Origin: Ecdyonurus torrentis
Lineage: Eukaryota; Arthropoda; Insecta; Ephemeroptera; Heptageniidae
Direction: 5' to 3'
Length of the DNA: 64,000 bases
Assembly (NCBI GenBank): GCA_949318235.1
Contig: OX439137.1
Span: 10,719,532 to 10,783,531 of the forward strand
The notes beneath the pieces are model-generated. The model did no database searches, was not told where the DNA came from, and saw only the letters and a list, made by a program, of their open reading frames with translations. The position numbers were made by a program, and so were the translations under genes. Positions within the stretch are counted from its first letter, which is position 1. Each line of letters opens with the position of its first letter. Shown piece by piece: positions 39,744-52,600 of the stretch.

Positions 39744-40060
39744 CAAACAAAGGTCAAAATCTATGACCTCTAATCCTTCTCTTTAATTTTGAAGAGGGAA
39801 TGGACGAGTTCAGTATTACTAATAATAACTAATATAACGTTAAAGTTGTTGTTGCGTTTTTTTTTTTTTTTTTTTTTTTTTTTTGAACCTGAACTTTGTA
39901 AATATGTGTGTGGTTTTGGAATTGAATTTGTGTAGATTGAAAGTTTTTGGTCTAAAACTGAAAATTAATTTATGCACTGACATTGTGGTACAAAAATTTA
40001 CTCCATTAATGTTCATAAGAATTCATAATGAAACTTTAACATCGCAATGTTTCCTAATAA

Positions 40061-40179
<119 letters not shown>

Positions 40180-40189
40180 AATTCAAAAT

Positions 40190-40610
40190 AGGTTTTATTG
40201 TATAAAGGACGGGACGAGTGCGCCTGCAAGTTTTATTGGTAGGCTTTCCGCTCTTCAATCTACTGTGCATTGCCTAAGCTGTAATACCGGCCAAGGGTAT
40301 TACCCCAGGTTTCAATTCAATGCCCCTTTTTCCGTCTCACTATATGAACCTGCAATCAAGCTTTTACTAACCGGTAGCCACCTCGTATTTAACCTAAAAT
40401 ATTGCAAGGTTCTAGAGGTGTTGATGTTACCTGAACGCAAGTGAGTGTTGACGTCATGTATTATATGGTATTTCTGACCTTCAGTTTTGATAAGAAATAG
40501 AACGTAGTTTAACGTATTGCTAATGCTAGGGAATTTTGATACGTGTCTAAATGATGAGCCAAGAAGAAATGTAAGAGACATTGCTGACTTCATAAATAGA
40601 AGAAGAAGAA
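40190..40610. other. Balanced-composition island with unrecognised minus-strand frame
   Basis: About 400 bases of clearly higher G+C lie between a GA array and AT-rich filler. The minus-strand frame 40312-40593 encodes 93 residues with no motif I recognise and low similarity to any transposon protein I know. An exact TGACGTCA lies at 40449-40456. It could be a host exon, a non-coding exon or part of an unknown element. Confidence 0.3.
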
Positions 40611-40878
40611 GAAAAGCAAATAAAAAAAAAAAATAAAAGAAAAAAATAAAAATGCCAATTTTAAAATATGTGCGTTAAAATTTGCAGATGACGTTCTAAC
40701 TCCACTGCAAATTCAAACAAACGAGTAACGGAAAATGATATCTCAGGCTTTTTGGGGGCGTGGTCGTCATTTTTTATTTATGAATTAATTACTGAAATGT
40801 AATTATTAAAGTTAAATATTGACTTCAATATAATGTACTAGTTATACTCTTTCTATAAGTATGTGCTCAATTACTTTC

Positions 40879-40879
<1 letters not shown>

Positions 40880-40925
<46 letters not shown>
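40880..40925. repeat. Poly-A tract
   Basis: A homopolymer A-run of about 45 bases. Confidence 0.95.
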
Positions 40926-40927
<2 letters not shown>

Positions 40928-41100
40928 AATGGGTGTGAGATGTGAGACTAGGTCGGGGTTTTAGAGAAGCTGCAGGATTATAACCCTCAGTGCTAATTAC
41001 GCCGGGATTGCGGCGAGTGTGGTAATTGGAAATATCAGCAATGCATCAGGGAGGGTCACACCCTCTCCTATACTCCAGCATCCGCATCTAGTTGTCAAGT
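40926..41100. other. Balanced-composition island after poly-A, unrecognised
   Basis: About 175 bases with mixed composition and a small hairpin (GAGGGTCACACCCTC at 41050-41066) follow the A-run. I compared it by eye with common small nuclear RNAs, 5S rRNA and SINE heads and found no match. Confidence 0.3.
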
Positions 41101-41274
41101 AATTATGTAAACATCATTTTTGTACATAAGAAAATTCCATTTTCTTATATCAGTTATGTTACCTATAATATTTATTATACTATGTAGATCCGGTATGGTA
41201 TGTTGCGCGGGTGGTATTATGGGTATGAGTCACGTGATCAGACAAGCATATCGGCCATCAATTATTATACTGAA

Positions 41275-41277
<3 letters not shown>

Positions 41278-41308
<31 letters not shown>
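41278..41308. repeat. (TC)n microsatellite
   Basis: A TC tract of about 30 bases. Confidence 0.93.
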
Positions 41309-41314
<6 letters not shown>

Positions 41315-41517
41315 CTCTCCCCCTATATCTATTTAACTCACGAGTCAAACTTAACAAGGACAAAATTATTGACACATTCTCTATATATTGCAATGAAATG
41401 TAATATATATATAAATATTAAGGGTTATTCGTTAAAGTTATATAAATTATGTCATGATTTTGTAATTTAAAGGCATTACGAATTTTAATATTATATCTTT
41501 ATACGGACATGAATAAA

Positions 41518-41720
41518 TACGTAATAATTATATGCCAGTTCAATACTGCAATATTTATGCATAACAACATATTTTACGCTGTATTATATAATAGTAATTA
41601 TAATACAAGCTACAAGTACAATAGTGAAGATGTTTAGCATAATTACTTAAGTTATTACAAAACAACAACATTTTTATTCTCCAACATAGGAATTGTTCAC
41701 TGTAGCATAAATTACGTTAT
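41518..41720. mobile_element. Diverged MITE-like dispersed repeat, second copy
   Basis: This is the partner of 12355-12572: ACGTAATAATTATATGC start, TTTATGCATAACAAC in the middle, GCATAAATTACGTTAT end. Start and end are weakly inverted. Confidence 0.5.
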
Positions 41721-44700
41721 AATTTTTTTCAATGTGTATATTACACACCTTCGATTGATAAATATACAGTTATGTTGTTGTTTTATATCTCTCATACTAA
41801 GAAAAATTTATTAGAGTAAATAATATTGACTTACAACTATTTATTTGATTGTATAAGATTTGGAAGAGCTGGAACAGGAAATGGAACATAACAAATACAC
41901 AATTTCACCTGTTGTAAAATTTAAAGTTAAAAATTAGTTGATATCCAATTTTATATACAATAAAAAGTAGAAATACAAAGACTGCAATTTTTATAGCCTT
42001 TTTTTAATTTTTTTTTTTTTAGATGTATCTAACTCTTGAACGGAACTGAGTTCGAACGGAGAAGTGTTTATAATATGCAATAAATTTGATTACATATTTT
42101 TTTATGGTTTTTGCATGTAGATCATATGAAGCGAAAGTTATTGAGTCCAGATGAAACAAGGGATGTTTACCAGAATAGAACGCTGTGGAGAACATTCACT
42201 ATAGGTCATTGGGGAAGTACGTACCCTGAAAGAGCACACAATATGTAGATTGCATGCAATCAAATTAGGCATGTATGGAAAATATTGCATCGTGTGAACA
42301 GGCCTCAAAACACTTTTCAAATATGATATAAATATCTCACAGATTGAAAATCATATTTCATAATTTTTAGGAATCTAACTATAGATAAACTAAACTGAAA
42401 TAAGAAGCAATGCAAATTCTTTTCAAATAATTTTTGGTAAATTTTGATTATTTATTTCTCTATCTGTATCTATTTAATACAATTTATTCAGTTGAAATGA
42501 TAAAAAAGAAAAAGAAATTTAAATGTAGAAATACAAATAGAGGCTCTCTCTAAGCCAGAAATGGTCCTGAATACTGTATTCCCCTCTAATTTGACATGTT
42601 CTGCACTGTAAAAGTCACATGGACATAATAAAATCTTTAATCTATACCTATATACTGAAATATTTCTATCAATTTTATTTTATTGATACGAATCAACTTT
42701 ATGTAACTAATTTTTTACCTTTTATAAAATTTAGTACGAAAGAAAACCTTCTAAAACTCGTAAATAAATACAATAAAAATTTGACTAACATACTATTATG
42801 ATACAAATAAATTATGATTTATAATTACGTTATATTTTTGTTAACAACTCGCTCTTTCCTTAGCAGCTAAAATTGTCATTAATTTCTATTTATCCAATCA
42901 CTAATCTAATTTTCAATATTTAACACTTTGAAAATTAGTTATTAGTAAAATATATTATTATTTTTAACAAGTAATTTGTACCATATTATTTAAGCACCTG
43001 TATGGTAACAACATTGAAGTAATTAGGGTCAATGATTAATGATACAGAAAAAAAAAAGAAAAAAAAAAAAAAAAAAAAAAAAAAACTTGAACACCTTTGA
43101 TAACTATACAGAAATGTTATATTTTTTTTATAATATTTTTTTTTAGAGGATTTTTTTAAGGTTTCAATGTACATTACCTACGTACGTATTCAAGAATTTA
43201 TTAGTTTATTACACTTCCTATTTTTATTAAACGTAATATATATAAAACGTAATTAAAAAAATGAAGGAAAATAAAAAAAAAAAAAAAAAACGTGAGGCGT
43301 TACTGTTCAATGTTACAAATTCATAACTTTTTTCTTTTTAATAAGAAATTGTAAAATAAGAAACAATTCCTGATTAATTTACGTTCAATAATGCAATATA
43401 CTTGTATTAATTTTCTTTCTTCCTGCTCCTTCACCCCTTCTTTTTTAAATATATTTTAATTAATATGAATGTTTATCTTGTGTTAAATAATATATTTATT
43501 TTCCATTACAATTAAAGGCATGAAAAGCTCACTTGTTTATAATTTATAATATTAGAATGATAATTAAAATACTCAATTATCCATAAATTAGATATGAACG
43601 AGTTGATTTATATTTATATTCCTCGTAACATTTTAGTTATCACTGATCTGACGTCACAATATTTTGAATTTATAACTTGACTCTTATTGACTGATGCGGC
43701 AAAGAGTCGCCTCACAAAAAGAAAATAATAATATGAATGGTGCAAAAAATACAAATAAATACAAAATCAACGTGTGCAAGTCTATAACTTATATACAAAA
43801 TAAGGTATGTTAAAATGTTAATTATTATTCTAATATTATAAATGTTAAAAAAGAAAATTTATTATGCCTTTAATGCTTACTTAAAGTTTAATAATGAAAA
43901 ATTATTTTTCTTAAAAAAAAAAGAGCACGTTAAAGAGCATTATAAAAGCTAAAAAAAAAAAAAAAAAAAAAAAAAATAAGAAAACACTTTTAGTCTACAC
44001 AATCAAGAGTTAACGATTAAATTACACCGTGAGTATTTTTTTTATATAATACATAAAATATATCTAAGCCAATGTCAAGGCTATGTGTACCACAATAATA
44101 TTGATATTGTTCGTTCAAAAATAAACATAGACAAATACTTTATACCACGAAGTCTAATCTATTCTCATACAGTATAATATAACCACAATGTAAAAAAATC
44201 CTTGGTAAGTTTTAAATGTATATATATAAATTATATGTATTTGTGGTTATTGTTAAACCACCGTAACATATTATAACATGCACAATAGTGCATAATATAC
44301 ATAATAAATAGTAATTGTTTTTACATGTACCTTATGATACACGTGTCATGTTCTGCATCTTTTTATATCAGATTTTCTTTTAAAGTTTATTTTTAGTTAC
44401 ATACACTGTTAATTTTTTATTTTTTTGCAAAAAATTTAAAAGCACTAAATTAAAAAAAAAAAAGCAAAATTTTTTCTCTTATCTTACTATGAGTATGATG
44501 CATTAATTTTTAGTATAATAACGCATTTTTCTTCTCACAAAAAATAGCTAGGTTACAGATAGTTTGAAAGGAAGATTTTTTTTTAAATTTTAAAAGCGAT
44601 ACTTTATATGGTCGATATTTACTGTAGATTCATAATTTCATGAACTTAATATATATTTTCAATGTTTATAAAATTTTACATTAATTAAATTAATCAAAAA

Positions 44701-47199
44701 AAAAATTTTTTTTTAATAAAATGAGCAAAATGTACATCAGAATTTGGGAATATTATTTATTTCCCCTAAAATAAAGCCTTTTTTAATTAGGTTGATTCTA
44801 CTGTAAATGAACAGATACTGAAGGAGATAATAATTTTTACATACCAGGGACCAGTTAAAATTATTTTTTAACCTTTTTATTATGGGTTGTAATCAACATA
44901 AAAATTACTAGTAACTTAACAAAATAATTAAATTTCTTATTGTGGTGGTAAATATTGAAGTTTTACTGAAAAGCTCTGTAGTAAAATATTATATAAGAAT
45001 CAGTAATAATAAAGATAAAATTTATTCCTTAAATTATTAAAGAATGAAGAATGATACTCTTAAAATTGAGAGAGAGAGAGAGATCGCAATGTAATAATAA
45101 CTAACTTTAAACGATAATTTTAATGTACTCGTACTCGTATATAGTTATTTTACAATACAATTGAAAGTACTTTAAAATTTTTTAGCTCATGCAGAGTTTT
45201 ATAATTTAAAAATTATAATAATATGAAAAAATATAGAAAAAAAAAAAAAGGAAAGGAAAGTGTATATAATTAACACCATACAGTCAAGTTCAAAAATATG
45301 TCCTTGAACTTGAATTCGCTTCAATTTAAAAATATTCAAAAATTATTTAGGAATTTCTATTAAAATGCATCTTAAGCTATGGTTTGGAGATTTCAATGAC
45401 CGCAGTTTTTTATATAAAAGTTTATAATGAACTTGTATACATTGAATGCAAAATGCAAGCATCAGAATAAAGAAAAGTCGCTGTAGGCATTTTTGTATAA
45501 AGTGATGTTTTAAAACCTTTTTTTATAAATCTATTTTTAGAAGATTAATAATTTGGTTCAAGAAACTTTGCCGGATTTAAATTGAATACTCTCTGTCTCT
45601 CTCTCTCTGTCTCTCTACGATGAAAATAGTAAACTTGTATCACATATTGTAAATACACTGTTTATACTAAAAAAGTGATAATGTTGTTATTACTTATTAT
45701 TATGGATGAAAAATGTGATGTGTGTTATGAATATGAAAGTTTTAAAACAGAATAATATATTTTATTATTATTATTATTTTGCTACATAATGATAATTTGC
45801 TCTGTTATTGCAACACAGACTAAGAAAAAAAAAAAAAAAAAAACTTCACACCGACTTTTAAATTCCATAAAATTTTGAAATTATTCTCTCATGAAGCCCT
45901 ATTTTAATATTTATACTCTCGCATATCTATAATATAGGTCACAAGTCCTTACAACTTTAATAATTATTACCCTTGACTTTGAACTTTAAAATAACATTAA
46001 AAAAGTAGGAGGACCAACATTTCAATTTCCCTCTAGCACAAAGAACTTTTCTACATACAATAGCTTTAAAACTAAGGTGCAAAAATATTTAATAGTTTTT
46101 TTTTTACAGTATCAATGATATTTGTGTCACAAATGAACTATAAAATAGTTTATGTATATATTTTAATATTAATATTATTATGTGTTTTTGTAATGTGACA
46201 TGTTCTGCACTTACAGGTTCATATAGCAAAGCATTATAATAATAGAGAGATGGAAAGTAAAAATTTTGGTTTTAAATCTGACTGCATTATGTAATTTGCA
46301 AGTACGTAAAGTTTGATTAACAACATTTTTTTTCCTTCATATTTATCTTCATTTTTTTTTTTATTGAAATTTTGTTATTAATTTTGATTAAAATGTTCGC
46401 CTCTATGACGTCACTATTGTTTTCTAACAAAATAACGATAGGACAATAAATATAAAATATGACTATGTATATAGAACAATAATTGAAAACATTTGTTTTC
46501 TTCGTTTTTTTGTTATGCCTTTAAGTCTTTTGAAATTAAAAGTTGTTTAAAAATAATTCCATAATTTAATATAAAAAATAAGAACTAAAATTTTATGAAG
46601 AAATCAAATAAAAATAATTACATTATAATCTTTACTTATATCTTATTCTTTATCTATTAAGTATTGGCCTATATTTCTTTTTTGCTTCCTATCGATAAAA
46701 GTACACAATAAATTTTCTATTTATAATTAAAATTGTCATAACGTGTCAATTTTTTTAAATTCCTGCTATTTCCTAGTAATCAAGTTAAAAAAAAAATAGG
46801 TATATATTATACTAATATAGATGGAAAAATGTACAGTTGAATATTATACATATTTTTTAACACTTGATTACATTGATTTAATAACAAAAACTTAATAAAT
46901 TATATTAAAAAAGAAACAATGATTAATGAAGTCGCATAATATGGTAATTTTCTTTTGTAAACATGTATTAATGCAGTTATTTATACTATGTTAATAATAC
47001 TATAATATATTTTTTATGTTTGTACAATGTATAAGAACGGTTGTTAAGTTTGCATTTTATTTATTTAAGGTAGCTGAACTTAAAAGTGTAATTGTAATGT
47101 AAATAATAATTCAATATTTACTGTACAGTAATTTTTTTTATTATTACAATTAAAATTACCATAGCATGCCTTTTTTTATTCTCGGTATTTCCTAACACT

Positions 47200-47200
<1 letters not shown>
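41721..47200. other. Longest gene-free AT-rich stretch
   Basis: About 5.5 kb of filler with A-runs (43051-43085, 43261-43290, 43953-43976) and TA/TTA patches. Isolated TGACGTCA octamers lie at 43649-43656 and 46406-46413. A Harbinger-like end GGCCTGTTCACAC is read on the minus strand near 42291-42304. No gene or complete element was found. Confidence 0.55.

Positions 47201-47251
<51 letters not shown>
47201..47251. repeat. Poly-A tract
   Basis: A homopolymer A-run of about 51 bases. Confidence 0.95.
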
Positions 47252-47253
<2 letters not shown>

Positions 47254-47393
47254 GGGTTTCGAGACTGCTACGCAGTTATACAAAAATATATAAATATTTT
47301 GTTCTTTGATGCGTATTACTCTTTGTATTGTTCTTCAATGTATTCTTTATACTATTACTATAGACATCGTACTTTTTTTTTGCGTTAGTTACG

Positions 47394-47612
47394 CTAGAGA
47401 ACTGTAACAGAGAAGTGACATCCCCATGTCTTAGGCAGACCCGCAACACTGCAGACGAAATTACTATAGCGCGCTCTCTGATTGGTTCCTCAAATCGGTC
47501 ATTTCTGGCCTCTGATTGGTGCTTCAAAAAGCAACGTTGCTAAGTTAAAACTGTTGAGTGTTGCGGTCTGCCTAAAACATGGGGATGTCGATTCTCTGTT
47601 CAAGTTCTCTAG
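47394..47612. mobile_element. 219-bp MITE with long inverted ends, TA-type target
   Basis: The left arm begins CTAGAGAACTGTAACAGAGA and the reverse complement of the right arm begins CTAGAGAACTTGAACAGAGA. The pairing continues through GACATCCCCATG and AGGCAGACC to CGCAACACT, about 57 bases in all. TA inside the outermost bases on both sides fits a Tc1/mariner-type target. A 5'-deleted second copy lies 300 bases away at 47915-48004. Confidence 0.9.
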
Positions 47613-47914
47613 TTTTGCTTACATAATGATAATTTGAGCTATGTTGTTGATACAGTATGTAGCTCATTTTCTTGATAAATATGGTAATAGTAAAACGCAG
47701 AACGGTTTTGCGATATAATTTTACTTTTTTGATACTGAAAAGTAGCTTGCTGTATACATACATACATTATAGCAAAGCATATTTAACGCAACATAATATG
47801 TAGTATAAGTTTAAGGGTTAACCTTAGACCTGGAAAAAGCAAAATATCTCAAAATTGGTTCGACCATTTTTTTTAAAAAACTTGAAGGGGGTTAAAAAAT
47901 ATAATGATCTGATT

Positions 47915-48004
47915 GCCTCAAAAAGCAACGTTGCCAAGTTAAAACTGTTGAGTGTTGCGGTCTGCCTAAAACATGGGGATGTCGCTTCTCTTTCAAAGCT
48001 CTCT
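47915..48004. mobile_element. Partial second copy of the 219-bp MITE
   Basis: The right half of the element (CAAAAAGCAACGTTGC through GCGGTCTGCCTAAAACATGG to GCTCTCTA) is repeated with few changes, and the left half is absent. Confidence 0.88.
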
Positions 48005-48095
48005 ACAACAACGATGTGAACGGCTCCATCTGTTTTCAATATTCCAACTTTGTTTATCCGTTAACACGTGTCGGCGCACGTAACTTTTACGTTAT

Positions 48096-48211
48096 GGTCT
48101 GTTCACAATGACGCGTAAATTCACGTAACTTTCACGTAAGAATCGAAATAACATTGTTTGTCCTATCTTCACGTAAGAGTTCCGTAAATTACGCGTCATT
48201 GTGGACAGACC
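48096..48211. mobile_element. 116-bp MITE with GGTCTGT ends
   Basis: The left arm reads GGTCTGTTCACAATGACGCG and the reverse complement of the right arm reads GGTCTGTCCACAATGACGCG. Further pairing follows (TAAATTCACG/TAATTTACGG). GGnCTGTTCAC-type ends and a possible TTA duplication (48092-48094; 48213-48215) point to PIF/Harbinger, by inference. Confidence 0.8.
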
Positions 48212-48369
48212 TTTATATGTGAACAATAGTTTATAAATCTATTAAAATCTTGAACAATTTATTAAAATTTTAAAATCAGAATTAATTATTTTTACGTAAA
48301 AAAAAAACAAATAAAATAGGAAACTATTAAATCTTATAAACATAAATAGCTTAATTAAATATAATATTA

Positions 48370-48655
48370 AATTGTGCGTTATTGACGCCAAAACTGGAGC
48401 AATGAATACATTGATCACTGATCAGCATAGGATAAACGTCATTTTTGGCAATTTTTTTTTTAAGTAATCAAGTAATTTTTTTATTTTTTCTTTCTCTCAT
48501 ACTTTAAAATCTAATTCAGGCAGCATCAATGCTCTCAAAAATACAGCTAAATGTTTTAATACTGGCAAAATGTGTCATTTTCTCATACAAGCTTATGTTA
48601 TTTAGTGATCATGCACATACACAGTAATGGCGTTGATTTTTATATGAATGCAACT
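48370..48655 (+). mobile_element. MITE family I, copy 4, degraded ends
   Basis: Internal family I words remain in order (GACGCCAAAACTGGAGCAATG, CAGCATAGGA, CAGCATCAATGCTCTCAAAA, TATTTAGTGATC, ATATGAATGCA), but both termini have lost the TATAGGG motif. Confidence 0.65.
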
Positions 48656-49195
48656 AAGTAGATTCTTAAAAAGAAAATCACAATTTTCTTTACAGAGAAA
48701 ATATTTTTATGATGCATTACAAGCATAAAAAGTTTTAAAAACTTGTAAAAAAATTAATATTATACATATAAATTTATAACAACGACATAAAAGTATAAAA
48801 TCAGTTAATTTCAAAGAACAATTAAGAAATATTTGAACTTGGGAAATTTCCACCACTTTTTTGTGTGTCTTCTTCTTTCCTTCTGATTAAAAATGTCATC
48901 AAACCACAATTTATTTCTTAAAATTTTATAAACCGGTTATAATTATATAATATCGTAATACAGTGTATAAAACACATCTTTAATATTAATGTTTTTATTA
49001 TATTATTTATATTTATTTTATGTTATATCAAAGGTTTTATTTCAAAGTATAATTCAACTCTATAAGTTTCATATATATAAATTAAAAATTTGTTTTAAGA
49101 AACTATTTTCTTTGCTATTTAATAATAATTTCTTTATTGTTTATTGTCTATATATATAAATATAATTATATAACTATTAATTTCCACAAGGTACA
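48656..49195. other. AT-rich sequence, nothing recognised
   Basis: Filler downstream of the LINE 3' ends, with no gene. Confidence 0.6.
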
Positions 49196-49440
49196 TACTC
49201 CAACCAAGGCATAGCCTTATAGGTCGGTTCAACTGATTTAAAAAAATTCATTATAGTAAATTATACATTAAATAAAAAATGACAAAAACAATAAATATTG
49301 AAGTATTTATTATTATTATTATTTTTTTATTACAATAACAATATTATATTTTATAATACATGATATTCAAAAATCAAATAAATAATCATAAATTAGTTAA
49401 CATAAACATTTTTAACTTTTTTTAGCCTGTGTTTTAGAAT
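49196..49440 (-). repeat. Tandem extra LINE 3' end
   Basis: On the minus strand a hairpin-forming block at 49200-49228 (CCTATAAGGCTATGCCTTGG) repeats the one at 49506-49533. It is preceded by AT-rich sequence with TTA repeats. It indicates either a second 5'-truncated insertion of the same LINE or an internal duplication of its 3' untranslated region. Confidence 0.6.
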
Positions 49441-49453
49441 GCAAAGTTTTTAA

Positions 49454-49637
49454 ATTTTTTTTTTTTTTTTTTTTTTATTTTTTCAAACACACAAATATAC
49501 AAAGTCCAACCAAGGCATAGCCTTATCGGTTGGTTCATTTATTGTTACACAATCGTGTCTTATTATATTATATTACTACATATACATATTTTTTATTATA
49601 TATATTTCAAAAGCAAATAAAGTACGTATTTACACAA

Positions 49638-49693
<56 letters not shown>

Positions 49694-52600
49694 CATTTAA
49701 GAGAAGTATTTTTATAATACAAGAAGCAAAAATTAATCATCATTAATCAATACAAACAGCAAAAAATTGTTCAACATTTTATAAATTATCAAGAAAGAAT
49801 TTTTTCATATTAAATTTCGTTTCATTTTTATTTGCAAAACTTTTTAATTCTGATGGAATTTGATTCCATAATTTAGGAAGTAAAAATTTTTTTGTCCTTT
49901 CAGTGAATCTATTTACAATTTTTGGTACAAATAAAGGATTGGTCACTGCTGTTCTGGTACTATAAATATGAGTTCTCGGTATACCATGAGAATTTTCAAA
50001 ATAATTTTCACAAATAAAAGAACATTTAAACATTTCTTCTATTGGCAATATCTTAAAGTACTTAAAATATTCAAGATCACTTTTTAGCTTATTTCCTTTT
50101 TTTAAAATTTTTAAAATTCTTATTTGCATTTTTTTCAATTCCCATAATTTACCTGATTTAGTACAACCATAAGATAATAAACCGTATAATATATGTGGAT
50201 GTACAAAAGAAAAATATAATTGTCTCATCGTCTGTTCATTCACATATGATCTTACTGTCTTTAATTTAAAAATTGCAGATCTCAATTTATTTAACAGTTG
50301 CATAATATGCAAATCCCAATCAAATGTTTGATCAATAATAGCTCCTAAGTAATTATAATTATTTACTTGTTCTACAAACTCACAATTACAATTTAAAGTA
50401 AAATTATGTAAACACTTATTAGTATGAGCTCTTAATTGAATATTTTGCATAGTATATGTATACTTATTAAAAATGTGCATAACTTTTGTTTTTTTCCTAT
50501 TAATTAATATTTTCCTATCATGCGACCATTCCAAAACTGAATCAAAATCATTTTGTAACATTTTATTTGCAACTTCAAAGTTACTATGAGCCGCTATCAT
50601 AAGTAAATCATCGGCAAACATTTTTGCTTTACAATATTTTAGTAAATTAAAAATTTTGTTAACATAAATTATAAAGAATTTAGCACTTAAGACCCCTCCT
50701 TGTATTATACCGCATTTTATTATTTTAATTTCACTTACAATATTTTTAATTTTGACAGCAACTTGTCTATTTTTTATAATATTCGCAATTAACATTAATG
50801 TTGGTCCTCGTATTCCAATTTCTTCTAAATCTTTTAACAATAAGTCATGGTCTATAGTGTCAAATGCTTTGGAATAATCAACAAATAAACAAAGAACATG
50901 ATGCCCTTTTTCTAATTCTTCATTTATAAAATTGGAAACATCATATAGACATTTTGCTGTACCCTTTTTTTTTTGATAGGCATATTGATTTTTATTTATA
51001 ATATTGAATTCTTCTAAATAATCAGACAATAATAATTCAATATGTTTTTGTATAAATTTATCAACAAAAGCAGATACAGCAACTGGTCTAAAATTATTAT
51101 ATAGTTTATGATCCCCACCTTTATAAATTGGCCTTATCAATGATAATTTTAGATTATCAGGATATACTGAGCTTTCAATACACATATTTGTTAATCTTAT
51201 TAAATATTGAATTAATGATTCGCCACCAAATAAAATATCCTGAACACCTATATTATCATGACCTGGTCCTTTTTTCTTACTTAATAAATTAATAATATAA
51301 ACTGCTCGTTTCTCATTTAATTTTGGTAGATACATTGATTGTAAATTACTATTAAATTTAAGCGAATTTTCACTTAATATTAAATTACAATTAATCTTTA
51401 CATCTTCAATTGAATTTACAAAATGATTTACAAAATTATTAGCAATATCTTTGATAGAACTTACATCAGACATATATTTAATAATAATATTATCAATATT
51501 AAGATTTTCTTTCCCTAATATTTGATTAATAAAACACCAAGATTTTCTTATATCACCAGCAATTTCAACAAATTTAGAATGATAATAATTATTTTTTTCT
51601 TTATTTATTAAAAAATTTATTTTGTTTCTTAATTTTTTATATCTAATTCTATATTCAGGCATATGTAATGAGTTTTTAAATTTTTGAAAATATTTGTCTC
51701 TATCTTTCATAAGAAATTTTATTTCATCAGTACACCACACATTATTTAATCTTCTATTCTTGCTATTTAATAATTTTTCACTTTCACATTTATCACTTAT
51801 ATTTCGAAAAACTGTTACAATATGATTATATAATTCATTTGGACAATTAATATTATTACATATACTCCAATCATAATTACAAATCATATTTCTGAATTTT
51901 TTTAAATTTTTAATTTTTACTTTTTCATTACAATTATTATTAATTAAATTAGTACTCAATATACAACCAGTCATATAATGATCGGTGATTTTACTTTTAA
52001 TTATAAAACTATTATCAATTTCAAACAAATTATTTAATTTAACAAAAATATGATCAATACAAGTAGCTGAATAATTTCCTAGTATTGTACATTCCTCCCT
52101 TGTAACATCATTAACAATTTTTAGATAACCATATTTTGCCATTTTATTTTCATATTTTTGTACAATATTATCATTTTGATCTAACAAATTTAAATTTATA
52201 TCACCTAAAATCACACAATTACTTTCATTATTTTTTAAAATACACTCTTTTAATTCTTTTATGAATAAAAGTTTGTTAGAACCTGGAGGTCTATAAATAT
52301 TATACAGCATTAAATTATTATTCAACTTTAGACTTAAAACCTCCGCATTAATAAATTTTATATCAATAATTTTAGCATCAAATTTCTTATTTACAAACAC
52401 TAAAACACCACCACCTTTATTTTCTTCTCTACTTTTTACAAATTTATCAAAATTAATTAAATTATAAACCTTTATTTCATGATCAAAAATATAAATTTCA
52501 GTCAACACAATAATATCAATATTCTCAACATTTTTATTAACATAAGCTAAAAAATTATTAAAATTTTTTCTTATAGAACGTATGTTTTGATGAACAATAA

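Noticed and set aside
41000..41070. Small nuclear RNA or 5S rRNA gene
   Set aside because: The balanced composition and hairpin prompted the idea, but no recognisable conserved box of U1, U2, U4, U5, U6 or 5S is present.
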